The notes under the pieces: model-generated
Database searches by the model: none
What the model saw: only the letters and a program-made list of their open reading frames with translations
What the model was told of the DNA's origin: nothing
Assembly: GCA_037176725.1 (NCBI GenBank)
Contig: JAZBRS010000020.1
Location: forward strand, 89,164,001-89,228,000
Direction: 5' to 3'
Origin: Posidonia oceanica
Lineage: Eukaryota; Streptophyta; Magnoliopsida; Alismatales; Posidoniaceae
Length of the DNA stretch: 64,000 nucleotides
Position numbers and translations under genes: made by a program
Part shown: piece after piece, positions 1 to 9,790 of the stretch
Layout of the letters: each line of letters begins with the position of its first letter
Numbering within the stretch: position 1 is the first letter of the stretch

Positions 1-467
1 CACTTAGAGCACACCTATGAGCATTCATTCTGGCATTCATTGGCATTTAGGCATCCAAATCTGCATTTCCCTGCGTATGCGAGCGTAAGCCTAGAAAGAC
101 CGATTCTCGGACGTGTCGGGGGTGCCTAACACCTTCCCCGCGCGTAACAGGAGTCCTTGCCCAGTCTTTTGGCCTGCAATGACCATATCGCCCTTATCCT
201 AGGCATGAGTCATCTCATTTGCATGTATTTGTATTTGTTTTCCTTTGCATAGCTTTGCTTTGCATTTCTTGCTTGGTTTTGCGTGTTAACTCATGCATTT
301 CCTCTGGTTTTCCTTATCTCCCGATAATGGACACGGTGGCGACTCTGATTTGTCTTATCTTCTTCTTTTCTTACCTTTTCTCCTTTATTATAAGTGCTTT
401 TGAGTTGAGCCCTCCTCCTCGGACCTCGCCGCCAATAGTAAGCCTGATTCTGATTGGGATTACTACA
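1..467 (+). mobile_element. Probable 3' portion of the 5' LTR
   Basis: This stretch precedes the first complete primer-binding-site-like sequence and holds no gene. A GGGTGCCTAACACCTTCCCC segment at about 120-139 resembles a motif I recall from LTRs of plant Tat/Ogre elements. The last bases before the site are TACTACA, compatible with an LTR ending in CA at 467. An alternative LTR end lies just before the shorter site-like sequence at 336, where only GTGGCGACTCTG is present. The LTR start is outside the window and no second LTR is available for comparison, so both limits are inferred. Short open frames here, such as one over 219-695, are Leu/Cys-rich low-complexity translations without recognisable domains. 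Confidence 0.5.
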
Positions 468-486
468 GTGGCGACTCTGCTGGGGA
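468..486 (+). promoter_or_regulatory. Primer-binding-site-like sequence (first full copy)
   Basis: The 19 bases GTGGCGACTCTGCTGGGGA lie just after a possible LTR end (...TACTACA). A TGGCGACTC...TGGGGA sequence in this place is typical of the minus-strand priming site of Tat/Ogre elements, complementary to the 3' end of a host tRNA (arginine tRNA by my recollection). The identical 19 bases recur at 610-628, and a mutated copy lies at 752-770. Confidence 0.6.
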
Positions 487-770
487 TGCTAGACTCCGGC
501 TTTCGCCTTTGCTTTCGCTCGCTTGCTTTGCATCTTTGTTTGCCTTTGTGCCTTTGTCTGCCTTGTCTATTTGCTTGTCTGCCTGTGTCGGCTCCCAGCG
601 AGTCGCACAGTGGCGACTCTGCTGGGGAAGCTAGACTCCGGCTTTCGCCCTGGTTTTTTCGCTCGCTTGGGATTTGTTTTCTTTGTTTGCTTTAGTGCCT
701 CCTTTGCCTGTTTTGCTCGCTTTTCTGTGCAAACTCCTAGCGAGTCACCTCGTGGCTACTCTGCTTAGGT
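468..770 (+). repeat. 142-bp tandem repeat carrying the primer-binding-site-like sequence
   Basis: The site-like sequence starts at 468, 610 and 752, spacings of exactly 142 and 142 bp. The first two units share GCTAGACTCCGGCTTTCGCC right after the site and a CTCC(C/T)AGCGAGTC segment at the end of the unit (about 592-604 and 734-746). The middle of each unit is a diverged T/C-rich stretch. The third unit keeps the first ~19 bases with changes and then diverges. A shorter match (GTGGCGACTCTG) at 336 is 132 bp upstream of the first. This is a tandem duplication of the LTR-leader junction region, not a coding feature. Confidence 0.8.
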
Positions 771-1930
771 TTTGCACCTCCTTTGCCTTGGTTTGTGCTC
801 TATTTTGCTTTGCTATGCCTCTGTTGCTTGCTTACTTGCTTATTTCCTTGCTTCTGCTCTTACTTGCTTTACAGCTTACCTGTCTTTATTTTCTTTATCC
901 TGCTTGCTTGTTATTGCTTCATTTCCTGCAATGCATGTCTACATACTTGTTTGGCAACGATGCATGCTTTTTGAATGATGGATGCTTTCCTTACACATTT
1001 GCTATGTCACTATGCACGCACATGCCTTGCATATATGCCTTTTGACATGATGAATGCTTTTTCTTCACTATCATGCTCACGAACACTCGCACATGCCATG
1101 CACTTGCCTTTTGCCATGTTGTATGTTGTTTGCCTGCCATATTTGACTGATTTTCTTCCCTTTCGCACATGTCATGCCTAGGATAGTAGAGACTTGTTTG
1201 CTCTCCCCATGGTTAACTAAAAATGGCAAGTAAAAGGAACTTCTAGGAGTAACTAGAGACTTCAAACAATCCTTCACCCCCTTGGGTTAATAAAATGTGC
1301 AAGATAAAAGACTTTAATCATTTGCATAAGCATCATGTAGGGCATGCATCTTCTCATCTGAGTCCACCTATTAGTCTGCGAAGGACAGTCCCGGCCTCTT
1401 GTTCCATCGCTTTGGGCGTGGCGCAAGTCAGTCGGTCGGCCCCCCCTTTTGTTCAGGGGTCGTGTCGGTGTTAGTAGAGGGTACCACCCACGCTTTGGCA
1501 GGGTAGAGGCCACCAACGCACCACCCTGTCATTACCTGAGCTCTGGGCCAGGAGTTAGGCAGGGAACCCACTTTTCTGACCTAAGTCGGTGACCCGTACA
1601 CCCAGGGATACCCGAAGTAGATCACCCGCTAAGATACACTAGTTAGGTAAGGGGGCATATTAGAAAGCATACATATCATTCATGCCATTTAACTTAACTC
1701 ATTTGCATCCGTCTTTTCAGTTTCTAACCCCAGTTTCCTTCTATTTGTGTCAGCGGTGATCGGTAAGCGAGTTCCCATTGCTAGAGCTTGAGTACCGACC
1801 CTTGTTGACACCCCTGTTTCGACCTTATTCGCGACCATTCCCCTTCTGAGCTATCCGCCTTTGCGACGATAGCTCCTATTAGGAATCGCCGTTTGCACGC
1901 CCGTCACAGCCCTATTCTCACGTGCTCTAG
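771..1930 (+). other. Untranslated leader of the element, no gene seen
   Basis: About 1.16 kb lie between the repeated primer-site region and the start of recognisable gag. The first half (to about 1200) is T/C-rich with TTGCTTGC runs; the second half is of mixed composition. I see no conserved protein in any frame. An AATAAA at 1289-1294 could be chance. A TGTTGACACCCC at 1803-1814 resembles LTR starts of this group but sits only ~120 bp before gag-frame sequence. The pyrimidine-rich tract ending in CAG near 1722 would be compatible with a splice acceptor, but nothing confirms splicing. The gag frame is closed on the left by TAG at 1928-1930. Confidence 0.6.
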
Positions 1931-4900
1931 GTCAGCAATGGCCCATACGTCAGTGAGCCTCTTTTTACTCCTGTCACGGAGGGTGTTTCCATTCCGGCCT
2001 CTCCGGTCGCTCCTTCTGTCCCTTTTGTTCCCCCTCCAACGCCAAGGTTTCCTCCCCTGACGTCTCTAGGATCTCAATATGTCCCGGGACAATGGCAAGC
2101 ATCTCTTCCTCCGGATTCGGTCGCCGAGTCTATCTTGATGACCGTTACTCGCGCTTTGGAGACGCCACTGCCCCCTCCGTCCTAGGGATACGTCGCCTTT
2201 GACATCCCTCCTACCACTACTACGACTTTTACTGTAGAACCTGTTCCTCCCAGACAGTCTGTGTCCGTGCCATTTGCCTCTCAACCTTCGCCGGCACTGC
2301 ACTTCAGCGTCCCCACCAGCGAGATGCCTGAGGCGCAGTACCAGCACCTGATGGAGCTTGCCCAGAGACTGCAAGGCATGGCTCTATCGGTTCGTCCTTC
2401 CTGTGCTCCTGTCGTCCCTAAGGTTCCTTTGAGGCCAGTCCCTGCATTTCATGCATCTACCTCCACACCTCCGCCTCGACCATCGTCTCAACTGCTCACG
2501 GTTCCGACAATGGGGGCCCGTTTACCACCTCCTGCTGCACAACACCTAGCACAGCATGCTCCTCTTCCCCCTGGTGGTCAGTCCTTTGGACCGGCTGGAG
2601 CCCAGTACCTCACTGGCTCGCTGTCTGGTACCTCGCCTGTGCAGCAACTGGTGCTCCGTCATCCTACCCCTATCACAGCACAGCATGGCATTTACTCTTC
2701 TCCTTTGCATCAAGCCCAGCATCCTGCATACACTCCTGCATACACAGTTCCCCAGCACGGATACGTCGGCCATCCCGTTGCTCCACCAGGCGACGCTATG
2801 GTAGATCCGGAGGAGCACTTAGGTGCGACCCATTCGGCGTATGTGCTCACTACCCCTGCTGATCCCTCCCCTATAACAACAACTCCGGACCCCATCAACA
2901 ACCGGATGGACATCCTGGAGAAGGCACTACGACTAGTGCAGGGTACTGAGCACCAGACCTACCAATTTCGGGACCTCTACTGCTTTCCAGAGGCGGTACT
3001 CCCTCCGAAGTTCAAAATCCCGGACTTCGAGAAATACAATGGTAGGGGCTGCCCCGTGGCACAACTGAAGGCGTATTGCGGTGATCTCGCTCAGCTTCAG
3101 GCTGACGAGAGGTTGTTGATCCGCCTGTTCCAGAAGAGTTTAACCGGGCCGGCACTCAAGTGGTTCACATCGCTTGATATGTCAGCCATCAAGACTTGGA
3201 ACGACCTCAGTCAGGCGTTCCTGGAACAATACTCCTTCAACCTTGATCTAGTCCCAAAGCGGGCGGACTTGATCGCAATTAAGCAGAATTCCGGCGAGCC
3301 GTTCGGGGAGTACGTCGGCCGCTGGCGCGCCCTTGCCTCTCAGGTTCGAGATAGACCCTCTGACGAGGAGTCTATTGAGATCGTCATCAAAGGGGCGCAG
3401 CCATCTCTTGGAGCTCTGCTTAGCATCCAACCAGTCACTACTTTTGCAGCACTCATCAGAGCTGGAGCACGCGTGGAGAGTTCTTTTCGGAGTGGCAACT
3501 TCCCGGCTCTCTCTACGTTCGCTAAGCAGGCCGCGATCAGCAGTAACAGTGCCAACAGCAGCGCCTCCAACAACAACAGCGGCAGCAGCAACAACCGCCC
3601 GAAGAGGAAGGACTCGCCGAAAACCGCTGTTGCATTCGTTGACTCTCCTGCTGTGCCTGTTCACTTGCCGTCCCGGCCTGCCCCAGCTCAGATGGTGTAT
3701 GCTCCTGCACCTAGGAATCCACCCACACCACAAATCACAACCACCGCTAGACCGGTCTACCCTGCCACACCGGTTCAGCAAGGCTCATACCAGAGGCAAA
3801 GAAGGCCACCCACTGAGAAACAGAAATTCACCCCACTGGTGGAACCGCTCACGGTCATCTTGCCAAAGGTTGCATCGCTCCTGAAGTTCCCGGAGGTTCG
3901 TCCGCCCCCAAGTCCTTTGCCGCATTGGTTTAGGGCAAACCTCTTCTGCAATTTCCATCGAAGTGCCGGGCATTCGACGGACAATTGCTTCTCCTTGCAG
4001 AACGCCATTCAGGATTTAATCGAATCGGGAACGATTGTGATTGACACGCATGAGGCATCCACTCAAACACACACACATGCATCTGCACATTCAGCTGTTC
4101 CCCCTCATTCTAGCATCATCCACCAACCCTTACTGGAGCACTCTTATCCGGGAGGGGCGGGAACCTCAGGCATCCACTCTGTCTTCCCTTCTGGGCCTAC
4201 TACCTCTGTAGTAGACCCTTCTAATCTTATCTCTGTTATTTCTGAGCCTTTCCCTGTAAATCTCTATCTTGCGGTAGTTGCTGGCTCCGAGTCGGGAATT
4301 CACATGATCCGACCACGTGCCAGGCCGGAGCGCCCCTTCGCGTCCCCCGCTGTGCTTCCTCAGGCTCAATCCCCTGTACACCTTCTAGCTAGGGCCCAGC
4401 CTAGATCCCCCGTCCACCTCTTAGGGCGACCTCAGCTAGAATTCCCTGTACACCTCCTAGGCAGACCTCAACCTGCACCAGCCTTCCCACCCCAACAACC
4501 ATACCCTCTAGGTAGACCTCAATACCCAGTAGGTCCCCCTGTAACCCCTCCTGTGCTCGCAGCACGTGCTCCAATGGTTATTGATTTAACCTTGGACACC
4601 CATCGTGTCCCTTACAGCTACGCCACAGAAATGTGTGCGGAAGTAACGCGATCGGAGAGGGTCTACAGGCCCCCAGCACCGGCAATTAGGCCAAATCACC
4701 CTAAACCTGCTATGCCCCCACCCTCCAACCAACCCGTAGTGGATCCAACCTCAAACCAACCTGTAGCAAGCCAAACCCCTGACCAGCCTATAGCGGCCCA
4801 ACTTCCTGCCACTACCCCCTTAGAGCTTGCCAAAACAACCCTTCCTGTTGCCAAAAAGAACCGACCCAAGGCAGACATAACCTCCCAACTTAAGAAGGTC

Positions 4901-5245
4901 AAAGCTGACATTTCCATTTGGGACCTAATCCACACCTCTGCCAAACACCGCGTGGCTTTTCTTCGCGTGTTCCAGGCTGCCCATGTGTCCCAGTCTATTG
5001 AGCCTTCAGCCTTGGAGAGCATGGTAAGGATGATTGCGGAGCCCCAGGTCATCTCTTTTACAAGTGATGAACTACCTCTGGCGGGGATTAATCATAATCA
5101 ACCTCTGTTCGTCACGGTTCAGTTCAAAAACTTTCGCATCCCCCTAACGCTGGTTGATAATGGGTCAGGCCTTAACATCTGCCCCTTGCTTACTACAACC
5201 AAGCTCGGATTCAAAGCCGAGGACATCACGCCAGTCGTGAAATGA
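1931..5245 (+). pseudogene. gag: gag polyprotein and N-terminal half of protease (disabled)
   Basis: Structural polyprotein that would form the retrotransposon particle. The continuous frame runs 2261-5245 (994 codons, opening with GTG rather than ATG). The same frame continues leftward as Pro/Ser/Val-rich sequence to 1931 but is broken by TAG at 2183-2185, so the real start is uncertain. Residues below are numbered from 2261. Residues 1-210 are Pro/Gln/His-rich. Residues ~216-410 form the gag core (KFKIPDFEKYNG near 250, then a Trp-rich helical region). A Ser/Asn-rich linker follows. A zinc knuckle CX2HX4HX4C lies at 563-576. A long Pro-rich region contains several VHLLGRPQ-type repeats around 4380-4520. 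The aspartic protease begins near residue 940, with the active-site loop LVDNGSGLN starting at 964 (Asp 966). TGA at 5243-5245 cuts the protease in half. Confidence 0.88.
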
Positions 5246-6262
5246 ATGACAGCTTTTGACAACACCCACCATGACGCTCTAGGGATCCTGATTATTCCTC
5301 TTGCTATCAGCCCGGTCGTCTTCGATGTAGAATTCTATGTCATCGACTTGAAGCCGAATTTCAATCTTCTGCTTGGGCGCCCTTGGCTCCACAAGCATCA
5401 GGTCCTTCCTTCGACCCTCAATCGGATGATAAAGTACCGTCACGGTGATGATGTCATTGTCGTCATGGCAGAGAACTTTGAGAAGGAGCGGATCGAAGCA
5501 GTCTCCCCCGTGTCTTCACAAGCTATCCCGTTTGACCCCGAGACTTCTAAAGCTCTATATCGTGTTAATCGGTGCGAGCCGGTTAACTTCATTCCTGATC
5601 TAGAACGTGTCAACTCCTTGGCCGTTCACAGCAACCCCTTCCGAATGGTCGAGAATGTATGTCATAGGTGGGGTTACGTAAAGGGTACACCGCTCGGGCG
5701 TCATGGCCAGGGGATCGCAGCGGTGGAGTGGAGGAAATCTGAAGGCCTCGGTTACGAACCAAAGCTCAACGAAGATCACTGCCTTCAGCTCAAGGATCAA
5801 GAACCAGCCATCCCCAGAGACCTCACTAACTTCACCAGTGCAGGACTTCTGGGATCGACCAATTATCAAGCCGTGGTATCGGTAGAAGACTGGGTCTGCA
5901 TTGAGGACTACTACTTGGATGAGGAGCAGTTTGGCACAGTAGAGGCAGTCCCGACTGGCAGCAAGGCAATGATCAGCATGGAGGCACCACAGTCAGCATG
6001 TTCAGCTCTCCCTCTAGCAGATACAGCAGACAGCTCAGCAGGCTCTATGGCAGAACTGGCAAGCTCTCACACTTTTGCAGCCACATCCGCATTACAAGTA
6101 CAGGCAGCAGCGGTACAGGAGTCAGAGACACTCCTTCTGGCAGAATCGTGCAGGCTACCTGCGGTCGCAGTCGCACCAGTGCACTGTCACTCTCTCTGGA
6201 GGGACAGTCGATCAATTCAGTCAGCAGCGCGACTCAGCCTACTCCAGCAGCCGCATCACTAG
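5246..6262 (+). pseudogene. C-terminal half of aspartic protease plus G-rich region
   Basis: This frame is the direct in-phase continuation of the gag frame after TGA at 5243-5245; the ATG at 5246 is only the next codon, not a likely start. Residues 1-75 complete the retropepsin-like protease: DALGILIIPLAI, then NFNLLLGRPWLHKH (LLLGRPW at 41-47), as in Tat/Ogre proteases. Residues ~134-172 (MVENVCHRWGYVKG ... GLGYEP) are rich in glycine and resemble the G-patch-like segment often found downstream of protease in this group. The protein then becomes acidic (VEDWVCIEDYYLDEEQ) and finally low-complexity. Meaningful coding in this frame seems to end near 6180, where similar low-complexity composition moves to another frame; the stop at 6260-6262 is then a consequence of that frameshift. 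Confidence 0.82.
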
Positions 6263-7405
6263 GAGTGCAGTCGGCGCAGTCTGCTTCGCATCTTCTTGAC
6301 GCAAAGCAACAACTCTCATGGCAGGCCCCCATGGCATCAGAAGCTGCACTCTCACAGTCACAACCAGGTGCAAAGGACCAACTGAGCACCATAGTCTCTC
6401 GGCCCTTGAGCCCTCAGAAGAGCACCTCTGCTTGCCTTCCACCTGCAATAGTGACTCTGGTAGCATACCCATCTGTGGCCCCGCTGACCAGTCTGTTTGG
6501 ATCTCGCACGCCAAAGCTGCCATTATCAGGCGCGCCCATGAGCCAGATCATGCAAATTCCAAGGGCAGCGATCCGTCTTGCAGCCGGGCCAGCGCCGCAG
6601 GCCCCCGGCGCCTACTACGTCGACTCACCCTCCGACGAGGAGGAAGGAGTGGCGATAGAAGTCCAGGTCGATTCATGGATGTCCGACTTAGAGCTACTTT
6701 ATCAAGAACAAATCAAGTCGATAGTAGAAGACCTGGCAGAGCATCGAGCCGCAGAAAGGAAAGGGAAAGCCGTGGTTACGGACCCCCCTCTGCAAGAAGA
6801 CCATGCCTCTATCATGGCCTTAGAAGAAGGCTCGGCAGCACCGGACTCCCCTAGACCAGATGAACTCATCACTCTCCGACCAGAAGGCGGGTCTAGGTGG
6901 TTTGTGCAACACATGCCTCACTAGGGCAGCATAGCGAGCGGTAATGCCCAGATCAGCCGTCAGTCCGGCATACCCTCCACAAGCACACTAGAAGACTCAG
7001 AGGAGGAAGCACTAGCAATCCAAGCAGCTGCGGTAACAGAGCAGAAAGCAGAATCAATAGCAGAGTTGTTAGCAGCCTCAGTAGCAGGGCCATCAGTGGT
7101 ATCAGCGGCAGAATCAGCAAGGCCTTCAGCAGTATCAGCGGAGCACTCAACAGAATCAGTCAGACCAGAGCAAACAGTAGAAGGAGTTGCTGGGACGGAG
7201 GTCACGCGCCGAGGCTACAAGAATACTCGAGTGAGCGTGACCATCCTGAAGCGTCACCAGGGCCAAGCAGCAGAACATATACACTCTTTCGACATCACAA
7301 ATCCTTCTTTTGAGAAAGAGATCCTCTCAGAACTTATTGCTTATGGAGAGGAGGACGATATGGGCATGGATGAGATTGACGAACCGTTGCCCGAGTTCCG
7401 GCCTA
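6180..7405 (+). pseudogene. Low-complexity protease-RT spacer of pol
   Basis: This interval is open in frame 1 (from 5998), broken by TAG at 6922-6924 and open again to 7548. Its product is rich in Ser, Ala, Gln and Glu, without a domain I recognise. Pieces with more character are an acidic stretch DSPSDEEEGVAIEVQVDSW (about 6620-6675), a charged segment ending KGKAVV (~6765), and RRGYKNTRVSVTILKRHQ (about 7210-7260). Tat/Ogre elements have a long poorly conserved spacer here, and some Ogre copies carry an intron; a spliced intron is possible but I cannot define its sites. The frame changes by one base near 7400, where the translation passes into the frame of reverse transcriptase. Confidence 0.6.
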
Positions 7406-8390
7406 TGACGACGACCCAGAAGGCCCCAACCTCCATGTTGAAGAAGAAACAGAGGTTGTCAACATCGGCACAGTTGAGGAAGTCAGAGAAGTTCGTATCA
7501 GTGCTCAGCTGTCCTCCCAAGCTCGAACAGAGTTCGTCGCATTTTTGAAAGAATATGCGGATGTCTTCGCCTGGAGTTACGAGGATATGGTCGGCCTTGA
7601 CATAGAGATAGTGGTGCACAATCTGCCCTTAAACCCGGATGCCGAGCTAGTGAAGCAGAAACTAAGAAGATGGCGACCGCAGTGGCTGCTCATGATCAAA
7701 GAAGAGATAATGAAGCAGCTCAGAGTCAACTTTCTGAAGGTCGTTCTTTATCCTGAGTGGCTGGCGAACATTGTACCTGTGCCCAAGAAAGATGGCCGAG
7801 TTCGGATCTACATCGACTATAGGGACCTGAACAAGGCGAGTCCCAAGGACGACTTCCCCTTGCCTCACATAGACGTCCTAGTCGACAATACAGCGGGCCA
7901 CAAGATGCTCTCCTTCATGGACGGCTTTTCTGGATATAACCAAGTTAAAATGGCAGAAGAAGACATGGAAAAGACTTCATTCATCACCCCTTGGGGAGTC
8001 TTCTGCTACCAAGTCATGCCGTTCGGTCTGAAGAATGCTGGTGCGACCTATCAGAGGGCCATGACTGCGCTGTTCCACGACCTCATGCACCAAGAAGTAG
8101 AGGTCTACGTAGACGACATGATTGCTAAAACCAAAGAGCCTGAATACCATCTTGCCTGTCCAAAAAAGCTCTTTGATCGTCTACGGAAATACAAATTACG
8201 CCTGAATCCCAAGAAGTGTGTATTCGGGGTGTCCTCTGGCAAGCTGCTCAGCTACATTGTTAGCCAAAGGGGGATTGAGGTGGACCCGATGAAAGCAAAA
8301 GCCATCGTGGACATGCCACCCCCTAGAACTGAAAAGGAGGTCAGAAGTCTGCTTGGGCGTTTACAGTATATCAGTCGCTTTATTGCATAG
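7406..8390 (+). pseudogene. pol: Reverse transcriptase domain
   Basis: Copies the element RNA into DNA inside the particle. The frame is read from ~7406; the uninterrupted frame with an initiating codon begins at 7545. Upstream residues (EEETEVVNIG, about 7436-7465) belong to the conserved RT entry segment, followed by EYADVFAWSYEDM. Motifs numbered from 7545: VPVPKKDGRVRI near 78, DYRDLNKASPKDDFPLPHID near 92-111, FMDGFSGYNQ with the first catalytic Asp at 126, FGLKNAGATYQRAM, and YVDD at 188-191 (nt 8106-8117). The palm and thumb look intact. TAG at 8388-8390 ends the frame just before the RNase H connection, and the same frame continues beyond it. This is a Ty3/gypsy RT and is the best preserved part of the element. 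The closest group by motif is Tat/Ogre. Confidence 0.93.
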
Positions 8391-9002
8391 CTTACGCCCA
8401 TCTGTGAACTCATATTCAAGCTCCTGAAGAAGAATGCGCAAATCGACTGGAGCGAGGAGTGTCAGGCTGCATTTGTCAAGATCAAGCAGCTATTGATCAA
8501 GCCTCCTGTCCTGGTTCCCCCTACACCAGGGAGACCTTTGCTTCTCTACCTTTCTACCACGCAGCATTCCATGGGCACCGTCTTGGGCCAACATGACGAA
8601 TCTGGTAGAAAGGAGCACGCCATCTATTACCTGAGCAAGAAGTTTAATGAATGCGAAGCCAGGTACAGTACACTAGAGAAGACCTGCTTGTCCCTCGTCT
8701 GGGCTGCACAGAAGTTGAGGCATTACATGATGGCATACCCAGTTCAGCTCTTATGCCGGCATGATCCTATCAAGTTCCTCTTTCAAAAGCCGGCCATGGT
8801 AGGCAGATGTGCTAAGTGGCAGGTGTTATTGTCTCAGTATGACATCACCTTTGTCACACAGAAATCCATGAAGGGTCAGGCCATGGCAAACCATCTTGCT
8901 GATCTTCCTCTGCCTGAATACCAACCCCTCCAGACGCAGTTCCCTGACGAGGACATCCTCTTCGCAATGAAAGATTCTGAGGAGAAAAATCCTGAGAAAC
9001 AA
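8391..9002 (+). pseudogene. Ty3-type RNase H domain (degenerate)
   Basis: This continues the RT frame after the stop at 8388. It begins with LTPICELIFKLLKK and DWSEECQAAFVKIKQLL (tether to RNase H), followed by LLLYLSTTQHSMGTVLGQ. Most Ty3 RNases H have a catalytic Asp where this copy reads YLSTTQHS. Loss of that Asp is usual in Tat elements, whose original RNase H is thought to have become structural once a second one was gained. YLSKKFNECEARYSTLEKTCL keeps the Glu-containing helix, and the domain closes near QAMANHLADLPLP (about 8880-8920). No stop is present inside this part. Confidence 0.85.
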
Positions 9003-9493
9003 GAGGAATGGCAGCTGTACTTTGATGGCGCTGTCAACAAAAAGGGCTGAGGCGTAGGCACAGTGCTGACCACGCCCCAGGGACAGATGATTCCTTTTGC
9101 GAGGAAGCTAACTTTCACCTGCACAAACAATGAAGCGGAATATGAAGCATGCATCCTAGGGTTGAAAGTCGCCCTCGAGCATAAGGCGCGGAAGCTGCAT
9201 GTGCACGGTGATGCCATGCTAGTGATTTCTCAAGTGAACGGCGACTGAGGACAAAAGATCCCAAACTTGTGCCGTATCACGAACACCTGCTGAGGCTGAT
9301 GGAAGAATTTGAGAGCATCTGCTTCACATACATGAACAGAGCAAAGAACGCGTATGCAGACGCACTAGCAACTCTGGCATCCTGGCTCGCTATACCTGAA
9401 GACAGCACAGTGGATGTATCTGTTACCCGCATTGAGCAGCCTGCATACTGCATGAACATAGAAGAGGCGGATCCAGCAGTGGAGCAGCCCTAG
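9003..9493 (+). pseudogene. Second (additional) RNase H domain
   Basis: A second RNase H follows the first, the signature of the Tat branch. The catalytic carboxylates are visible: Asp in WQLYFDGA (nt 9024-9026), Glu in NNEAEYEAC (~9138-9140), Asp in VHGDAML (9210-9212), and Asp in YADALATLAS (9359-9361). It would degrade RNA in the RNA-DNA hybrid and remove primers. The copy is broken: TGA at 9048-9050 falls just after the first catalytic strand, and one base is missing near 9247, which moves the remainder to another frame (read from ~9248 to 9490). TAG at 9491-9493 closes it, and a further small deletion near 9505 returns the sequence to the first frame for integrase. The TGA at 9246 is only a by-product of the frameshift. 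Confidence 0.87.
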
Positions 9494-9770
9494 TATCAAG
9501 ACAAAGTCTGGCAGCTTTCCTCCTGATACCGCGGCAGCAGACAAGAGAACTTTGGCGCGTCTGGCGTCAAAGTATGTGTTGGGGGCTGGGCAGCTGTACA
9601 GAAGGTTATATAATCAGATGCTACTGCACTGCCTGAACAGATCGGAGGCTGACATGCTGATGCTTCAAGTGCATGCGGGGACCTGTGGCCCGCACATGAA
9701 CGGAGTCCTCCTGGCCAAGAAGATCATGCTCCAAGGATATTTCTGGCAGACCATGGAAGTAGACTGCTGC
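9494..9770 (+). pseudogene. Integrase N-terminal fragment
   Basis: The clear reading is 9528-9770 (DKRTLARLASKYVLGAGQLY onward). It contains VHAGTCGPHMNGVLLAKKI with the two histidines of the HHCC zinc site (nt 9672-9674 and 9693-9695), then LQGYFWQTMEVDCC. The CxxC pair that should follow within ~10 residues, the whole DDE catalytic core and the C-terminal domain are absent, because the sequence becomes satellite at 9771 and a stop appears at once. The 5' part (9494-9527) is in a different phase from the RNase H before it, owing to a small deletion near 9505. Confidence 0.85.
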
Positions 9771-9790
9771 CGTCCTTAAATTAATGAAGC
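9765..9790. other. Junction between integrase fragment and satellite array
   Basis: Integrase coding ends at the TGCTGC codons (9765-9770). From CGTCCTTAAATTAATGAAGC (9771 on) the sequence matches the start of the satellite A half, whose usual form is CGTCCTCAAATTAAGGAAGC. The change is abrupt, with no target-site-like repeat and no degenerate flank visible. Up to a few bases around 9768-9776 could belong to either side. Confidence 0.8.

Larger units (their letters stand above)
1..9770 (+). mobile_element. Truncated Ty3/gypsy LTR retrotransposon, Tat/Ogre-like
   Basis: The domain order is LTR-like sequence, primer binding site, gag, protease, long spacer, reverse transcriptase, RNase H, second RNase H, integrase N-terminus. 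This is the order of the plant Tat branch (Ogre and relatives), in which an extra RNase H sits between the ordinary RNase H and integrase. Seen directly: Gag knuckle, DNGS protease site, LLLGRPW flap-side motif, YVDD, NNEAEYEA and an integrase HHxx fragment. The copy is inactive. In-frame stops lie at 2183, 5243, 6922, 8388, 9048 and 9491, with a further stop at 1928 near the presumed gag start. Reading-frame changes occur near 6180, 7400, 9247 and 9505. The 3' third (most of integrase, 3' UTR, 3' LTR) is absent because the sequence passes into satellite near 9771. The left end of the LTR lies outside the window, so target-site duplications cannot be tested. Confidence 0.9.

Noticed and set aside
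219..695. 158-codon open frame in the LTR/leader
   Set aside because: Leu/Cys/Phe-rich translation of T/C-rich DNA overlapping the primer-site repeats; no domain.
700..900. Leader TTTGCTTGC runs as the ancestor of the satellite (reverse strand of GCAAGCAAAC)
   Set aside because: Similarity is limited to short low-complexity words; no 55- or 120-bp alignment is visible.
1289..1294. AATAAA as a polyadenylation signal
   Set aside because: An isolated hexamer in the leader, far from the presumed LTR; chance occurrence is likely.
2066..2374. Minus-strand frames opposite gag (here and at 3248-3781)
   Set aside because: They lie opposite a clear gag reading frame and have no recognisable motif.
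9246..9248. TGA at 9246 as an independent nonsense mutation
   Set aside because: Good homology resumes in another frame from ~9248, so this stop is created by a one-base deletion.
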